Shown here one piece after another: positions 10,238-19,433 of a stretch of DNA of 64,000 nt. The notes below the pieces were generated by a model. That model worked only from the letters and a program-made list of their open reading frames with translations. It was not told the origin of the DNA and did no database searches. The DNA lies in contig NZ_VFPP01000001.1 of the NCBI RefSeq assembly GCF_006716745.1, forward strand, positions 7,513,386-7,577,385. Direction: 5' to 3'. The stretch comes from Saccharothrix saharensis (GTDB taxonomy: Bacteria; Actinomycetota; Actinomycetes; Mycobacteriales; Pseudonocardiaceae). The number at the start of each line of letters is the position of its first letter. Position 1 is the stretch's first letter. The position numbers were made by a program, and so were the translations under genes.

Positions 10238-11732
10238 GCCGACTCCAAGACGGACCTCCGGACTGGACGCCCAGGACCTCACCCGTAGGTGGACCCTGGT
10301 CGCTGCGGTCACCGCCACCTTCCTGGTGATGCTCGACAGCACCGCGGTGATGACGGTGTTACCCGACCTGCGTGCCGAACTGAATGCCGACTTCAGCGGA
10401 CAGCAGTGGGTCATCGCCGCCCATGCCGTGCCGCCGGCTGCGTTCCTGTTGACCGGCGGCGCACTGGCGGACCGCTTCGGTCACCGGTCGGCGTTCCGGT
10501 TGGGAGCCCTGTTGTTCACCGGAGGCGCGGTGGCCGCAGGCGCCGCCGGGACGTTGTTCGTGCTCACCCTCGCCCGTGGGATCCAAGGCATCGGCTCCGC
10601 CTTCCTGCTCGCGACGGCCTCGACCCTCGTGGCCCACGGGTTCCCCGGACCGGCACGCGCGAGGGCGCTCCGTCTCCTGTCCACCGCCGCTGCCGTGGGC
10701 TTGGCGCTCGGGCCACCGGTGGGAGGTCTTCTAGCCGAGGTCGACTGGCGACTGGTCTTCCTGTCCGTCCTGCCCGCCGGGGTGCTGCTGCAGGCCATCG
10801 GCAAAGTCCGACTGCGCGAAGTCCGCCCGACCGCCTCGGCTGCGCTGGACTGGCTGGGGTTCACCTTGTCCAGCGCCTGCGTCGCTCTCGTAGTCCTCGG
10901 TCTGCTCCGAGGTCAGGCACTCGGTTGGACCAGCACCTCCGTCCTGGCGATGTTCACCGCAGCGACGGCCTTCCTGTTCGTGTTCCTCCTGACGCAGCGC
11001 GCCCGAGGCGATCGTGCCGTGCTCGAACTGGCCCTCTTCGGCAACCGCACCTTCCTCGGCATCTCGCTGACGACGTTCGTGTTCGGCGCCATCAGCCTGA
11101 GCACCGTGTTCCTGGCGATCAACCACCTGCGGACCACGCTTGGACACTCATCTCTCGCTACCGGCGTATGCCTGCTGGCGTTCACTGTCGCGCTGATCGG
11201 CACGAGCCTCTTCACCCGTGAGTTCGTCACACAACTTCCGCCCGGAGTCGCCGTCGGCATGTCGGCCGTGCTCGTCACCCTCGGCGCGGGGCTGCTCATC
11301 CTCGTCACCCCGGACAGCACCTGGCCGGCACTCCTCCCCAGCATGATCCTGCTGGGCACCGGCGTGGGAACGGGCACTTCGCTCCGCTACGACCTCTCCA
11401 CCCGCTCGGTCGCCCCGTCGAAAGCAGGCGTGGCGATCCGGATCAACGAAACCTGCCACCACCTCGGCCTCGCCGCGGGTGTCACGGGCTTGGGTGCCCT
11501 CTACCAGTACCGCGTCCTCACGTACGTCGAACAAGGCGGCATCACCACCGCTGTGGCGGAGTTGACCGCAGAGCACACGCCTGCCACTGCGTTCGGCATC
11601 GTGCGCGAAGCGTCCGCAGCCTCCCTGGGCTTCGTTGCGGTGGTCTGCCTGACAGTAGGTGCGATCTTCACGCTGATCGCCTTCACCTACATCAACCGCG
11701 GTGCCCTGCACGACCCCGCCGCGTCCCGGTGA
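10227..11732 (+). CDS. MFS drug/metabolite exporter, DHA2-like
   Basis: A 501-aa membrane protein with about 14 predicted hydrophobic segments. It has the MFS motif A pattern (G-A-L-A-D-R-F-G-H-R) after segment 2 and L-G-P-P-V-G-G in segment 5, the drug:H+ antiporter-2 layout. It probably exports a small molecule, plausibly the product of the neighbouring biosynthetic genes. The ATG at 10227 follows GGGAGAG and overlaps the upstream gene. Confidence 0.88.
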   Translation: MADEPTPRRTSGLDAQDLTRRWTLVAAVTATFLVMLDSTAVMTVLPDLRAELNADFSGQQWVIAAHAVPPAAFLLTGGALADRFGHRSAFRLGALLFTGGAVAAGAAGTLFVLTLARGIQGIGSAFLLATASTLVAHGFPGPARARALRLLSTAAAVGLALGPPVGGLLAEVDWRLVFLSVLPAGVLLQAIGKVRLREVRPTASAALDWLGFTLSSACVALVVLGLLRGQALGWTSTSVLAMFTAATAFLFVFLLTQRARGDRAVLELALFGNRTFLGISLTTFVFGAISLSTVFLAINHLRTTLGHSSLATGVCLLAFTVALIGTSLFTREFVTQLPPGVAVGMSAVLVTLGAGLLILVTPDSTWPALLPSMILLGTGVGTGTSLRYDLSTRSVAPSKAGVAIRINETCHHLGLAAGVTGLGALYQYRVLTYVEQGGITTAVAELTAEHTPATAFGIVREASAASLGFVAVVCLTVGAIFTLIAFTYINRGALHDPAASR

Positions 11733-12240
11733 TGCAGCGGCCTCGTCACGTCGCACACCGAGTCCAGTAACAAGAGTCGGCGGGTTGTGGTCTCCACCCC
11801 TCGCCGGAGTTTTCGGTTCGATTCCGAATTGGCTCGTCTTCTTGCTTGCCTCCGTCGTTCTCGTGGTTGTCAGGTCGGCATCTCTGGTCCTACGTGTGGA
11901 CAAGCCGGATGGTCGCAACGACAAGAACGAACGGGGTGGTCGTATGAGTACAGCTCGCGCGGGGTTTTCGGTTTTTCCGGAGACGACGTGGGCAGTGGGC
12001 GGAAGCGTGCCGGCTGGTCTGCCACTCCTCACCTGGACTGACGAACCGACAACCGCTCGGCCGTCCACAGGTGCCGTTCGTCGCCTGGCGACGCGGCGTG
12101 CACAGCGAGGTTCCGACACGACCAAGTTTCGCAACTAATCGGGCGCCGGCTGTCGGCGGAACTTGTCTACGAACTGCAATCATGCAACAACATGTGCAAG
12201 ACATGCCGAAGATGGCGTCTTCGGGGTGACTCCATCTTGC
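11733..12240. other. Low-coding-potential gap between MFS gene and membrane-peptide gene
   Basis: About 500 bp of lower-GC DNA with no convincing family. The only candidate gene is the 64-codon frame at 11944-12138. This is the junction between the biosynthetic region and the mobile/decayed region. Confidence 0.5.
11944..12138 (+). CDS. Possible small hypothetical protein
   Basis: A 64-aa frame with ATG preceded by GGGGTGG. The product is Thr/Ala/Arg-rich, without hydrophobic segments or known motif. Codon bias is weak and no homologue is recognised. It may be spurious. Confidence 0.25.
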   Translation: MSTARAGFSVFPETTWAVGGSVPAGLPLLTWTDEPTTARPSTGAVRRLATRRAQRGSDTTKFRN

Positions 12241-12256
12241 CCTCCTTTCATGGAGG
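12241..12256 (+). promoter_or_regulatory. Hairpin enclosing a ribosome-binding site
   Basis: CCTCC (12241-12245) pairs with GGAGG (12252-12256) across a 6-nt loop. GGAGG is the ribosome site of the small ORF at 12261, so the hairpin could limit its translation. Confidence 0.4.
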
Positions 12257-12260
12257 TACG

Positions 12261-12356
12261 ATGGGCAATGGTCGCTCGGGCGGTTCTTCACGACTTGCCG
12301 GCTTCATGGTAACGCTCTTGCTCGCGGCGGCCTCGTGGTATAAAAAGGTTCGATGA
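12261..12356 (+). CDS. 31-aa membrane micropeptide coupled to the pentapeptide-repeat gene
   Basis: ATG four bases after GGAGG. The 31-residue product has a Gly/Ser/Arg N-terminus, a hydrophobic core (G-F-M-V-T-L-L-L-A-A-A-S-W) long enough for one short membrane span, and a basic end (Y-K-K-V-R). Its TGA overlaps the ATG of the next gene (ATGA), the usual sign of translational coupling. It may be a leader peptide or a genuine partner of the membrane-anchored pentapeptide protein. Confidence 0.5.
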   Translation: MGNGRSGGSSRLAGFMVTLLLAAASWYKKVR

Positions 12357-13357
12357 ACCGCGTGATTCGCGCCGTCGCCGGCCGTGCCGGTGTGGTGATG
12401 GTGCCCTTTCTGCTCTCCGTCTTGGTTGGAGCCGTGTTGTTGTGGAGCGACGCGCGGGACGAAACCAAGCAGGCCGATCTCGCTACGGCGTTGATGGGTG
12501 GGGTTATCGTCGCCGGCGCGATACTGGTCATCGAAAGGAGGTCCGCTCAGCGTGAAAGTCGGCGGGACACGTTGAGTCGGATCGGCTCCACCTACGACTT
12601 GTCGGGTGTACTGCTCGAGCGTGAGGATCTGCAGGATGTCACGTTCAGTACGAGAAGTATGATCGGTGCCCGGTTCGCCGGAGCGGATCTGCGCAGAGCG
12701 GCGTTCTTGAGCTGCGATGTCAGTCAGGCTGATTTCACCGGGGCCGACCTTCGTGGAACGACGCTATCGGCCTGTCAAGGCAACGGCACCGTGTTCGACG
12801 GTGCGGACCTGCGTGAGGCCGATTTGCGAGGTTCGTCGATGCAGTTGGCGAACCTGAGGAGGGCGGACCTGCGTGGTGCGGACCTGGGATACACCAATCT
12901 CAATCTCGTGGATCTCAGCGACGCCGATCTGACCGGGGCGCGACTCGTCGGGCGGTGTGCCGGCAGTCCGCTGTTCGGTGCGGTGTTGACGAACGCTTTG
13001 CTGTATGGGGCGGACCTCACCGGTGCTGTTCTCGCGGCGCGCGATCTGGACCCGAATCGTCAAGCCGCTGTCTCGGCCGTCAACCTCTCGGGCTCCTTCG
13101 CGAACGAGAAAACCAAGTGGCCCGCCGGGTTCGACCCACGAGAAGCCGGCGTTACCGTCCTTGATGGCGACCGTCGAGACGAAGGCCGTAAGCCGGCCTG
13201 GACCGATCCGGGCTTCGAAGACGTCACCGCGAGCGATCCGACGACGTGGCCGCGCAGCGAGCCTTGGCACGACTTCAAGGTGCCACCGAAACCGGTCGAA
13301 CTCGCACTCGCCGACATCGCCGCCGCGCTCGAACGCCTCGCCGCGAAGGTCTCCTGA
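12353..13357 (+). CDS. Membrane-anchored pentapeptide-repeat protein
   Basis: A 334-aa protein. Two N-terminal hydrophobic segments (residues ~13-30 and ~43-60) anchor it. From ~95 to ~235 it has tandem A(D/N)LxX pentapeptides (for example G-A-D-L-R, R-A-D-L-R-G-A-D-L-G, G-A-D-L-T) that fold as a right-handed beta-helix. The C-terminal ~90 residues are acidic and Pro/Trp-rich, ending in an Ala/Leu helix. Known pentapeptide proteins act as scaffolds, DNA mimics or effectors; no specific role is indicated. The frame is coupled to the upstream micropeptide and ends six bases before the IS3 element. Confidence 0.83.
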   Translation: MNRVIRAVAGRAGVVMVPFLLSVLVGAVLLWSDARDETKQADLATALMGGVIVAGAILVIERRSAQRESRRDTLSRIGSTYDLSGVLLEREDLQDVTFSTRSMIGARFAGADLRRAAFLSCDVSQADFTGADLRGTTLSACQGNGTVFDGADLREADLRGSSMQLANLRRADLRGADLGYTNLNLVDLSDADLTGARLVGRCAGSPLFGAVLTNALLYGADLTGAVLAARDLDPNRQAAVSAVNLSGSFANEKTKWPAGFDPREAGVTVLDGDRRDEGRKPAWTDPGFEDVTASDPTTWPRSEPWHDFKVPPKPVELALADIAAALERLAAKVS

Positions 13358-13362
13358 AGGGC

Positions 13363-13382
13363 TTGACCCGTTCTGACGGACA
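13363..13382 (+). repeat. IS3 left terminal inverted repeat
   Basis: TTGACCCGTTCTGACGGACA, exact complement of the right end at 14637-14656. Confidence 0.9.
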
Positions 13383-13424
13383 TCCGAGATCAGGGGACGC
13401 GGGTCCCCGGAGGGATGTCCCGTC

Positions 13425-13734
13425 ATGGAGCCCATGGGCAGGAAGAAGCGGCGGCCTCGGCGGTCGTTCACCCCGGAGTTCAAGGCCGAGATTTGGAGCT
13501 GTGCCGGCGGGGTGACCGGTCGGTGGGTCAGGTCGCGAAGGACTTCGACCTGACCGGGACCGCGGTGCGGCAGTGGGTCGTGCAGGCGAGCGTGACGCCG
13601 GCACCCGGAGCGACGGGTTGACCACCGACGAGCGGGAGGAGCTCGCGAGGCTGCGGCGGGAGAACCGCCGCCTGACCGAGGACGTGGAGATCCTCAAGCG
13701 CGCCACGGCTTTCTTCGCCAAGGAGATCCGGTGA
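13425..13734 (+). pseudogene. IS3 transposase OrfA, two frameshifts
   Basis: The product starts M-E-P-M-G-R-K-K-R-R-P-R-R-S-F-T-P-E-F-K-A-E-I, the usual OrfA helix-turn-helix start. A single missing G near 13491 moves the frame to E-L-C-R-R-G-D-R-S-V-G-Q-V-A. A second missing G near 13590 moves it to the leucine-zipper part L-T-T-D-E-R-E-E-L-A-R-L. Adding one base at each place restores a full OrfA. It ends overlapping the GTG of OrfB (GTGA). Confidence 0.8.
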
Positions 13735-14620
13735 ACGTCTACCCGTTCATCGAGGCGGAGCAAGCGGGCGGCGGCAACGTCCATCGGGCGTGCACGCTGC
13801 TGAAGGTCTCCCAGTCCGCCTACTACGCCCACCGCGCCGCCATGCCCACCGACCGCGCACGACAGGACGCGGACCTGGCCGCGCGGGTCGTTGCGATCCA
13901 CGACGAATCCAAGGGCACCTACGGAGCACCCAGGGTGCACACCGAGCTGCGGGCCCAGGCCATCGGCATTCCCGCAAACGCGTCGCCCGGCTGCTACGAC
14001 AGGAAGGACGTGCGGGACGTGCACCGAAGAGGTGGCGCACCACCACCGTCCCCGATCCCGCCGCGACCGTCCTCACGGACCTGATCCGCCGCGACTTCTC
14101 CTGCGCCGCAACGGACATCGACACACGATGGTGCGGCGACATCACCTACATCCACACTTGGGAGGGGTGGCTCTACCTGGCCACCGTCATCGACATCGCC
14201 TCACGACGCGTGGTCGGCTGGGCCACCGCCGACCATCTGCGCACCGACCTCGTCGCCCAGGCCCTCGACAACGCCGTGCGCCAACGGCGCCCCCAGCCCG
14301 GCGTGATCTTCCATGCCGACAGAGGCTGTCAATACACATCCGCCCAGCTCGCCACCCTCGCCGACGACCTGGGCGTCCGACTGTCGACCGGCCGCAGGGG
14401 CCAATGCTGGGACAACGCCGTCGCGGAATCGTTCTTCGCCACCATCAAGGCCGAACTGCTCGACCGACAGCCCTGGTCCACCAGAACCAGGGCACACAAG
14501 GTGATCTTCGAATACACCGAGGGCTGGTACAACACCCGCCGCCTGCACTCCAGCCTCGGCTACCTCAGCCCCGCCGCCTACGAAGTTACCCGACACCACC
14601 TGGTGGACCGGGTAGCCTGA
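13731..14620 (+). pseudogene. IS3 transposase OrfB (DDE), one frameshift
   Basis: Starts at GTG with V-N-V-Y-P-F-I-E and the HTH_21-like region to ~13970. The frame then shifts by one base and continues as R-K-R-V-A-R-L-L through the integrase core. The DDE residues are visible: W-C-G-D-I-T-Y-I, F-H-A-D-R-G-C-Q-Y and N-A-V-A-E-S-F-F. The catalytic half is intact but not joined to its N-terminus. Confidence 0.82.
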
Positions 14621-14636
14621 CCACACTCATCGACCC

Positions 14637-14656
14637 TGTCCGTCAGAACGGGTCAA
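14637..14656 (-). repeat. IS3 right terminal inverted repeat
   Basis: Exact 20-bp complement of the left end at 13363-13382. Confidence 0.9.
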
Positions 14657-15784
14657 CCCCAGTTCCCTGGGTTTGGAGACCGGGTTCACCGATCGGTCGG
14701 TGGCGGTCGACCGAGCAAGGGACATCGAATCGGATCAGCGTCGGGGGACGTTCGTGGATCCTTCGGTGGGTGTGATGCCGCTGGGGGAGTGGGTGCCGGT
14801 GTGGGCGGACGCGCACGATGTGAGTGCGACGACGTGGGCGAAGTACGACTCACACCTGCGCAACCACGTGTTGCCGCGGTTCGGTGACGTGCCGTTGAAG
14901 GAGATCTCGCGGATCGCGGTGAAGGGCTGGGTCAAGACGCTGCGGCGGTCGCTGGCCGAGCGCACCGTGGTCGATGTCGTAACGATGTTGTCGATGTTGT
15001 CGGGCGAGGCGGTCGACGAGGGGTTGATCGGGGCGAACCCGTGTCGGCGGTTGCGGATCAATACGGGTGATCACGACGAGCGGCCTCATGCTTCGCCGTG
15101 GCAGGTGCGGGCGATGGCGCAGCGGTGTTCACCCGCGGACGGCGTGTTGGTGGTCACGGCGGCGTACACGGGGCTGCGGCGGGGTGAGCTGGCCGGGCTG
15201 CGATGGGGTCGGGTGGATCTGGCCCGCGGGGTGATCACGATCGACCCGGACAAGGGTGCGCTGCACGAGGTAGGCGGCCGGTTGGAGCTGGGGCCGCCGA
15301 AGTCGAAGGCCGGTATCCGCACGGTGCACCTGCCGCCGTTCCTGGTGGACCTGCTCACCGAGCACCGGGCCGGCCAGGTGCACGACCACGTCTTCACCGG
15401 TCTGGACGGAGGGCTGCTGCGCCGGCCGAACTTCCAGCGGCGGGTCTGGCTGCCCCTCGTCACCGGCGATCCGACCCGAGGGTGGGCACCCATCCACCCT
15501 GGTCTGCACTTCCATGACCTACGTCACACGCACAAGGCGTGGCTCATCGAGGACGGCGTGCCGGAGACCCTCCAGTGCAAGCGGCTCGGGCATCGGATGG
15601 CAGGGGTTCGGGGCACCTACTCGCATGTGACCAAGTCATGGTGGACGCGATGCTTGACGGACTGCAGCGTCGGTGGGAGCGTTCGCTGGTCGCTCCTGCG
15701 GGTCCGGCGGGGGTGACCACATACGGTGTCGACGATCACGTCAAGATCGTTTGCTCCCAATTTGCTCCCACGACAGCAGGATAG
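14657..15784 (+). pseudogene. int: Tyrosine integrase 1, N-terminally truncated and C-terminally frameshifted
   Basis: The frame from just after the IS end (TTG 14673 at earliest) carries G-T-F-V-D-P-S-V-G, the SAM-like arm-binding domain, and the catalytic core: T-G-L-R-R-G-E-L (Arg I), F-H-D-L-R-H-T-H-K (His/Arg II), L-G-H and G-T-Y-S-H-V-T (Tyr). After the Tyr the frame breaks near 15640; the proper tail M-V-D-A-M-L-D-G-L continues one frame over to the stop at 15784. The usual ~50 N-terminal residues are missing because the IS3 element lies there. It is homologous to the integrase at 48914 and adjacent to an att copy, so it belonged to an element at the same tRNA. Confidence 0.82.
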
Positions 15785-15814
15785 CCCGTCGGTGATGATC
15801 ACCGACGGGCTATC
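15780..15814. terminator. Perfect 17-bp hairpin after integrase 1
   Basis: GATAGCCCGTCGGTGAT and its exact complement around a 1-base centre, starting within the integrase stop region. A strong terminator, possibly also a structural element at the element end. Confidence 0.7.
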
Positions 15815-15831
15815 TGACCTGCGTATATCGC

Positions 15832-15878
15832 TGGTGGACGATACTGGGATTGAACCAGTGACCCCTACCGTGTCAAGG
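15832..15878. repeat. att site: 47-bp copy of the tRNA-Val(GAC) 3' half
   Basis: Identical over 47 bp to 46277-46323, from the CCA complement through the T-arm, variable loop and part of the anticodon stem. No complete tRNA is present here. The copy marks the left end of the 15.8-46.3 kb island and the right end of the element carrying integrase 1. Confidence 0.88.
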
Positions 15879-15888
15879 ACATAGGTGT

Positions 15889-15933
15889 CCGGCTCTGACC
15901 TGCGGTTTCTCGAGTTGCGCAGGTCAGAGCCGG
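15889..15933. repeat. 16-bp inverted repeat carrying CTGACCTGCG, possible integrase arm site
   Basis: CCGGCTCTGACCTGCG and its exact complement around a 13-nt loop. The core CTGACCTGCG also occurs just outside the att repeat at 15815-15824 and in the matching place before 46277, suggesting integrase or excisionase arm-type sites. Confidence 0.45.
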
Positions 15934-16191
15934 TCGTTCCTCACGATTAGACCGAGTTCCGGCGCATTGCACCGCGTTCCCGTCACCGCCAGATCGCCGT
16001 TCGATCTTGAGCGGACGAGGTCGGTGACTCATGAGCACGTCCGAGGTCAGATCATGTCTGCGCGATCGAACTAGATGCACCTGAACGAGCGTTGACCCGC
16101 GCGTTGTCGAAGATCAGGCCGTGGTGTGGTCGGATCGAAGCTCACCCGTACGTCTCTGTCACGGGTCGGGTGACGGCGGGATGATCCCTGG

Positions 16192-19100
16192 GTGGGGTGG
16201 ACCAACGAGGTATCCGGCCGGGTCGATGGTCCCGTGGTGCAGGTCGGTGTGCTGGTGGGCGACGTCCGTGTGGATGCGGCGCGCCCGATACGTTCCGCCT
16301 ACTTAGCGCAGGTCCAAGCACTCGCACCGAACAGCATCGAAGGCAGGAACGACGAGTTGAACGCTTTGGCTGCGTTCTGCTCCTCGAGGTCGACCGCTGA
16401 GAACTACCTGTGGTGGCAGGCCGAGGCATGGTCGGGCAAGTCCGCATTGTTGTCGTGGTTCGTGTTGCACCCACCCGCGGGCGTACATGTGGTGTCGTTC
16501 TTCATCACCTCCCGGCTGCCGGGCCAGAACGACCGCCGCGGCTTTGTGGACAACGTGCTGGACCAACTGCACGACCTCGCCCAACGTCCTCCCCGCATCG
16601 ATCTCACCGACGCCACCCGCGAGCCATACCTGCGGCGACTGCTCGTAGACGTGGCGCGACAGGTCCACGAACAGGGCGAACACCTCGTGTTGGTGGTCGA
16701 CGGACTCGATGAGGACCGCGGCGTGGACGGGTCGCCCGACGCTCACAGCATCGCCGCGCTGCTCCCCCACCACGGGGTGCGAGTGATAGTCGCTGGGCGA
16801 CCGGACCCCACCCTGCCCGACGACGTGCCGATGGACCATCCGCTGCGCATCTCTGCGCGTGTCGAACAACTGTCCCCATCACCGGAGGCCAGCGCCGTGC
16901 GCGATGTGATGATCAGGGATCTGAAACTACTGCTGCATGGCAGTCAGGTACAGCAAGACCTCCTCGGCTTCGTAACTGCCGCGGGCGGCGGGCTGTCCGT
17001 ACGAGACCTGGCCGAACTGACGGGCGCATCCCCGTGGCAGGTGGAGGACCACCTACGCACCACCGCTGGACGCAGCTTCACACGCCGTCCTGGCGACCCG
17101 CCGGTATACCTCCTGGCACACGAACAGCTGACTACCTTGGCGTCGGAGATGTTAGGCCCCCGGTTGCATGCGTATCACGAGCAGCTCGACGCGTGGGCGA
17201 TCACATATCGCACCCGTGGCTGGCCACCCAATACACCGCGGTACCTGTTACAGGGGTACACCGCGCTGTTGGCCGGGACTGGTGACAGGCAACGTCTCCT
17301 CGACCATGTGATCGACCCTCGCCGACACGAGGCCGCGTACACAGTATTCGGTCATCACCACATCTCCATACGCGAGATCGAGATCGCACAGGCGACGTTT
17401 CTTGACGATGACGAACCAGACCTCGTCGTCTTGGCCCGGCTGGCCGTGCACCGGACCAACCTTCAGCGGAGCGGAGGTTGGGTCCCTGTGTTACTGCCGC
17501 AGTTCTGGGCCATGTTAGGACGAGTCGAGCACGCCCAAGCGCTTCTAACATTGATCGTCGACCCCGTTGCTCGTACCCGCGCACTGATGGGTACTTCGTT
17601 GGAGTTGCACTTTGCGGGCCACCCGGACCAGGCGGCTCGGATGCTCGATACGGCCGAGCAGTTGACATCGACGTTCAACCAGTATTGGGGCACGTGGTTG
17701 CATCGAGAGCTAGTCCATGCGGCCGTGCGAATCGGCGACCACGAAAGAGCACGTCGGGTGATCGACGGTATCCAAAGCGCCGTTGGTAAAGCGGATGCTT
17801 GTGCCTCGGCAGCTCGTGCATCTTTGGCAAGCTTCGATCGTGAACGCGCCGTGCAGTGGTACCTTGAAGCCGAGGAAACATTGGAGTCGCGACCTCCACG
17901 TGACACACTGCTCGGTGGAATTGATACGAAAGAGGATGCTAGCGTTTTCGCCAGGATGGCAGCCGCAGCAGCGGCTCTGGGGCATCAACGAAAGGCGGCG
18001 AAACTCGTCGCTACGGCCATTGATCCGAAGTCGACCTACGAACTGCGGTCGCGGGGAGACGTAGGCGAGGTAGTGAGAATTTTGGTGCGAGGCGGTTTTG
18101 TCGATGCCGCTCTGACGGTCGCTGAGGCTCGAACCGAAATCGAGGATCGCGAAGACGCGCTGCTATGCATCGTGCAGGCGATGTCGAACAACGGCGATCT
18201 CGACGAGGCAGAAGCGCTTGCCCGAACCGCCGAGTCGGCGCAACACCGATGCGCGCGACTCGCGGCTGTCGCAGTCGCCGCTGGCAGGGACGGTGAGCCT
18301 GTGAGAGCCGATCGCCTTAGGGTTGACGCCGAAGCGATACTCGAAGGCATTGGTGCGGACGATTTTCGGCGTTTCGCGGTTGTCGCTACTGCGGTGGCCG
18401 CTGCAGACACTGGGCATTACGACCGGGCTGAAGAGAAAGTCTTCGCGCATTTGCTTCCCGGAGGCGACTTCGACGGAGTGCTGTCAGTGGCCGCTGCGTT
18501 CCTGCGCCGTGGGGAATCCAAACGAGCCGAACGACTCATCGAAGCGACCGAGCAGGCCGCCCGCTCAATATCTTCGGACACAGATGAACACAAAATGCTG
18601 CAATGGGTCGATGTCATGGTTGACTTCGGAGATGTGAATCGCGCGGAGCCGGTAGTGCGTTCGCTTCAAAACGTTGAAATTCGTGCGGCGGCCTGGCAGC
18701 GGCTCGCTGAAGCGATTGCAGCGACGGGTGACGTCCGTCGATTCGAAGCAGCCTTGAATGAGATAACGCGACCGTCGCGTCAACGACGACCGCGTATGGA
18801 AATGATCCGAGTGCTTCTTGCTCGTGGTGACAAAAGAGAAGCGGTCAGACTTGCCAGGGCGGCTAGTTCCACAGTCCAGCGTGCAACGGCGCTCGACTTC
18901 ATAGCGAGGTTCACATATGATAGGCAAATGCTTGACGAAGTAATCGATCTGGCGGACGATGTAGTGCATCCAGAAGAGCGGGCGATTATACTTCGTTCAG
19001 CACTCCGTACCGCAGCTGACATGGGTGATCGGACCGCATCGGGCCGCCTGTTGAAAAGGGTGCACGCCATTCAGGATGAGTTGTCCGAGAAAGTGCGCCA

Positions 19101-19401
19101 AGCCGGTGGTTACACGCGTAACGTGGTGCTCCCGGAACGGATGGAAACTCTCACTGAGCTCGCCGAAAAAGTAGATTCGCGTCGTGATATCGAGGCTATG
19201 GATGGAGCGGCGCCGGCAGTGCGCTTCGGGGCACCACCATTGTGGGCAGGTTCGTCCCCTCTGTCGTTTCGGACACAACTCGCGAGAGCGCTCGCAATCG
19301 GCAGTTGGATCGATGTCGTCGATCGAATCGTAGAAGAGGACAGCAGCGTCTATGCTGCTATTGTCTCTGAGTTGGAAAGGCTTCAGCCTGATAGCATCTG
19401 A
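16192..19401 (+). CDS. STAND NTPase with alpha-solenoid (TPR-like) C-terminus
   Basis: A 1069-aa protein. Residues 7-27 form a short hydrophobic G-P-V-V-Q-V-G motif resembling RHIM/BASS amyloid signalling motifs. The NTPase follows: a degenerate Walker A (A-W-S-G-K-S-A-L-L) near 83 and Walker B L-V-L-V-V-D-G-L-D-E-D near 165, with a winged-helix region after. From ~350 to the end is a helical-repeat solenoid with Ala-rich paired helices, likely the sensor. STAND proteins of this layout behave as signal-induced oligomers in bacterial immunity. The GTG start at 16192 is the first that includes the motif. From ~17.7 kb onward GC and codon bias drop relative to neighbouring genes, a sign of transfer. 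It is the first gene inside the island. Confidence 0.78.
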   Translation: MGWTNEVSGRVDGPVVQVGVLVGDVRVDAARPIRSAYLAQVQALAPNSIEGRNDELNALAAFCSSRSTAENYLWWQAEAWSGKSALLSWFVLHPPAGVHVVSFFITSRLPGQNDRRGFVDNVLDQLHDLAQRPPRIDLTDATREPYLRRLLVDVARQVHEQGEHLVLVVDGLDEDRGVDGSPDAHSIAALLPHHGVRVIVAGRPDPTLPDDVPMDHPLRISARVEQLSPSPEASAVRDVMIRDLKLLLHGSQVQQDLLGFVTAAGGGLSVRDLAELTGASPWQVEDHLRTTAGRSFTRRPGDPPVYLLAHEQLTTLASEMLGPRLHAYHEQLDAWAITYRTRGWPPNTPRYLLQGYTALLAGTGDRQRLLDHVIDPRRHEAAYTVFGHHHISIREIEIAQATFLDDDEPDLVVLARLAVHRTNLQRSGGWVPVLLPQFWAMLGRVEHAQALLTLIVDPVARTRALMGTSLELHFAGHPDQAARMLDTAEQLTSTFNQYWGTWLHRELVHAAVRIGDHERARRVIDGIQSAVGKADACASAARASLASFDRERAVQWYLEAEETLESRPPRDTLLGGIDTKEDASVFARMAAAAAALGHQRKAAKLVATAIDPKSTYELRSRGDVGEVVRILVRGGFVDAALTVAEARTEIEDREDALLCIVQAMSNNGDLDEAEALARTAESAQHRCARLAAVAVAAGRDGEPVRADRLRVDAEAILEGIGADDFRRFAVVATAVAAADTGHYDRAEEKVFAHLLPGGDFDGVLSVAAAFLRRGESKRAERLIEATEQAARSISSDTDEHKMLQWVDVMVDFGDVNRAEPVVRSLQNVEIRAAAWQRLAEAIAATGDVRRFEAALNEITRPSRQRRPRMEMIRVLLARGDKREAVRLARAASSTVQRATALDFIARFTYDRQMLDEVIDLADDVVHPEERAIILRSALRTAADMGDRTASGRLLKRVHAIQDELSEKVRQAGGYTRNVVLPERMETLTELAEKVDSRRDIEAMDGAAPAVRFGAPPLWAGSSPLSFRTQLARALAIGSWIDVVDRIVEEDSSVYAAIVSELERLQPDSI

Positions 19402-19433
19402 CGTGTGGTCTGCAGATGTTCTCAACGCGCCTT

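Larger units (their letters stand above)
13363..14656 (+). mobile_element. IS3-family insertion sequence, inactivated
   Basis: A ~1.29-kb element with perfect 20-bp terminal inverted repeats (13363-13382 and 14637-14656) and overlapping orfA/orfB on one strand. Both ORFs carry single-base frameshifts. No clear 3-bp target duplication is visible. It lies directly after the pentapeptide gene and in front of a tyrosine integrase that lacks its N-terminus, so insertion into that gene or an associated deletion is likely. Confidence 0.85.

Noticed and set aside
15865-16080. 71-codon minus-strand frame next to the att site
   Set aside because: It runs through the att repeat and the 16-bp hairpin and has no coding character.
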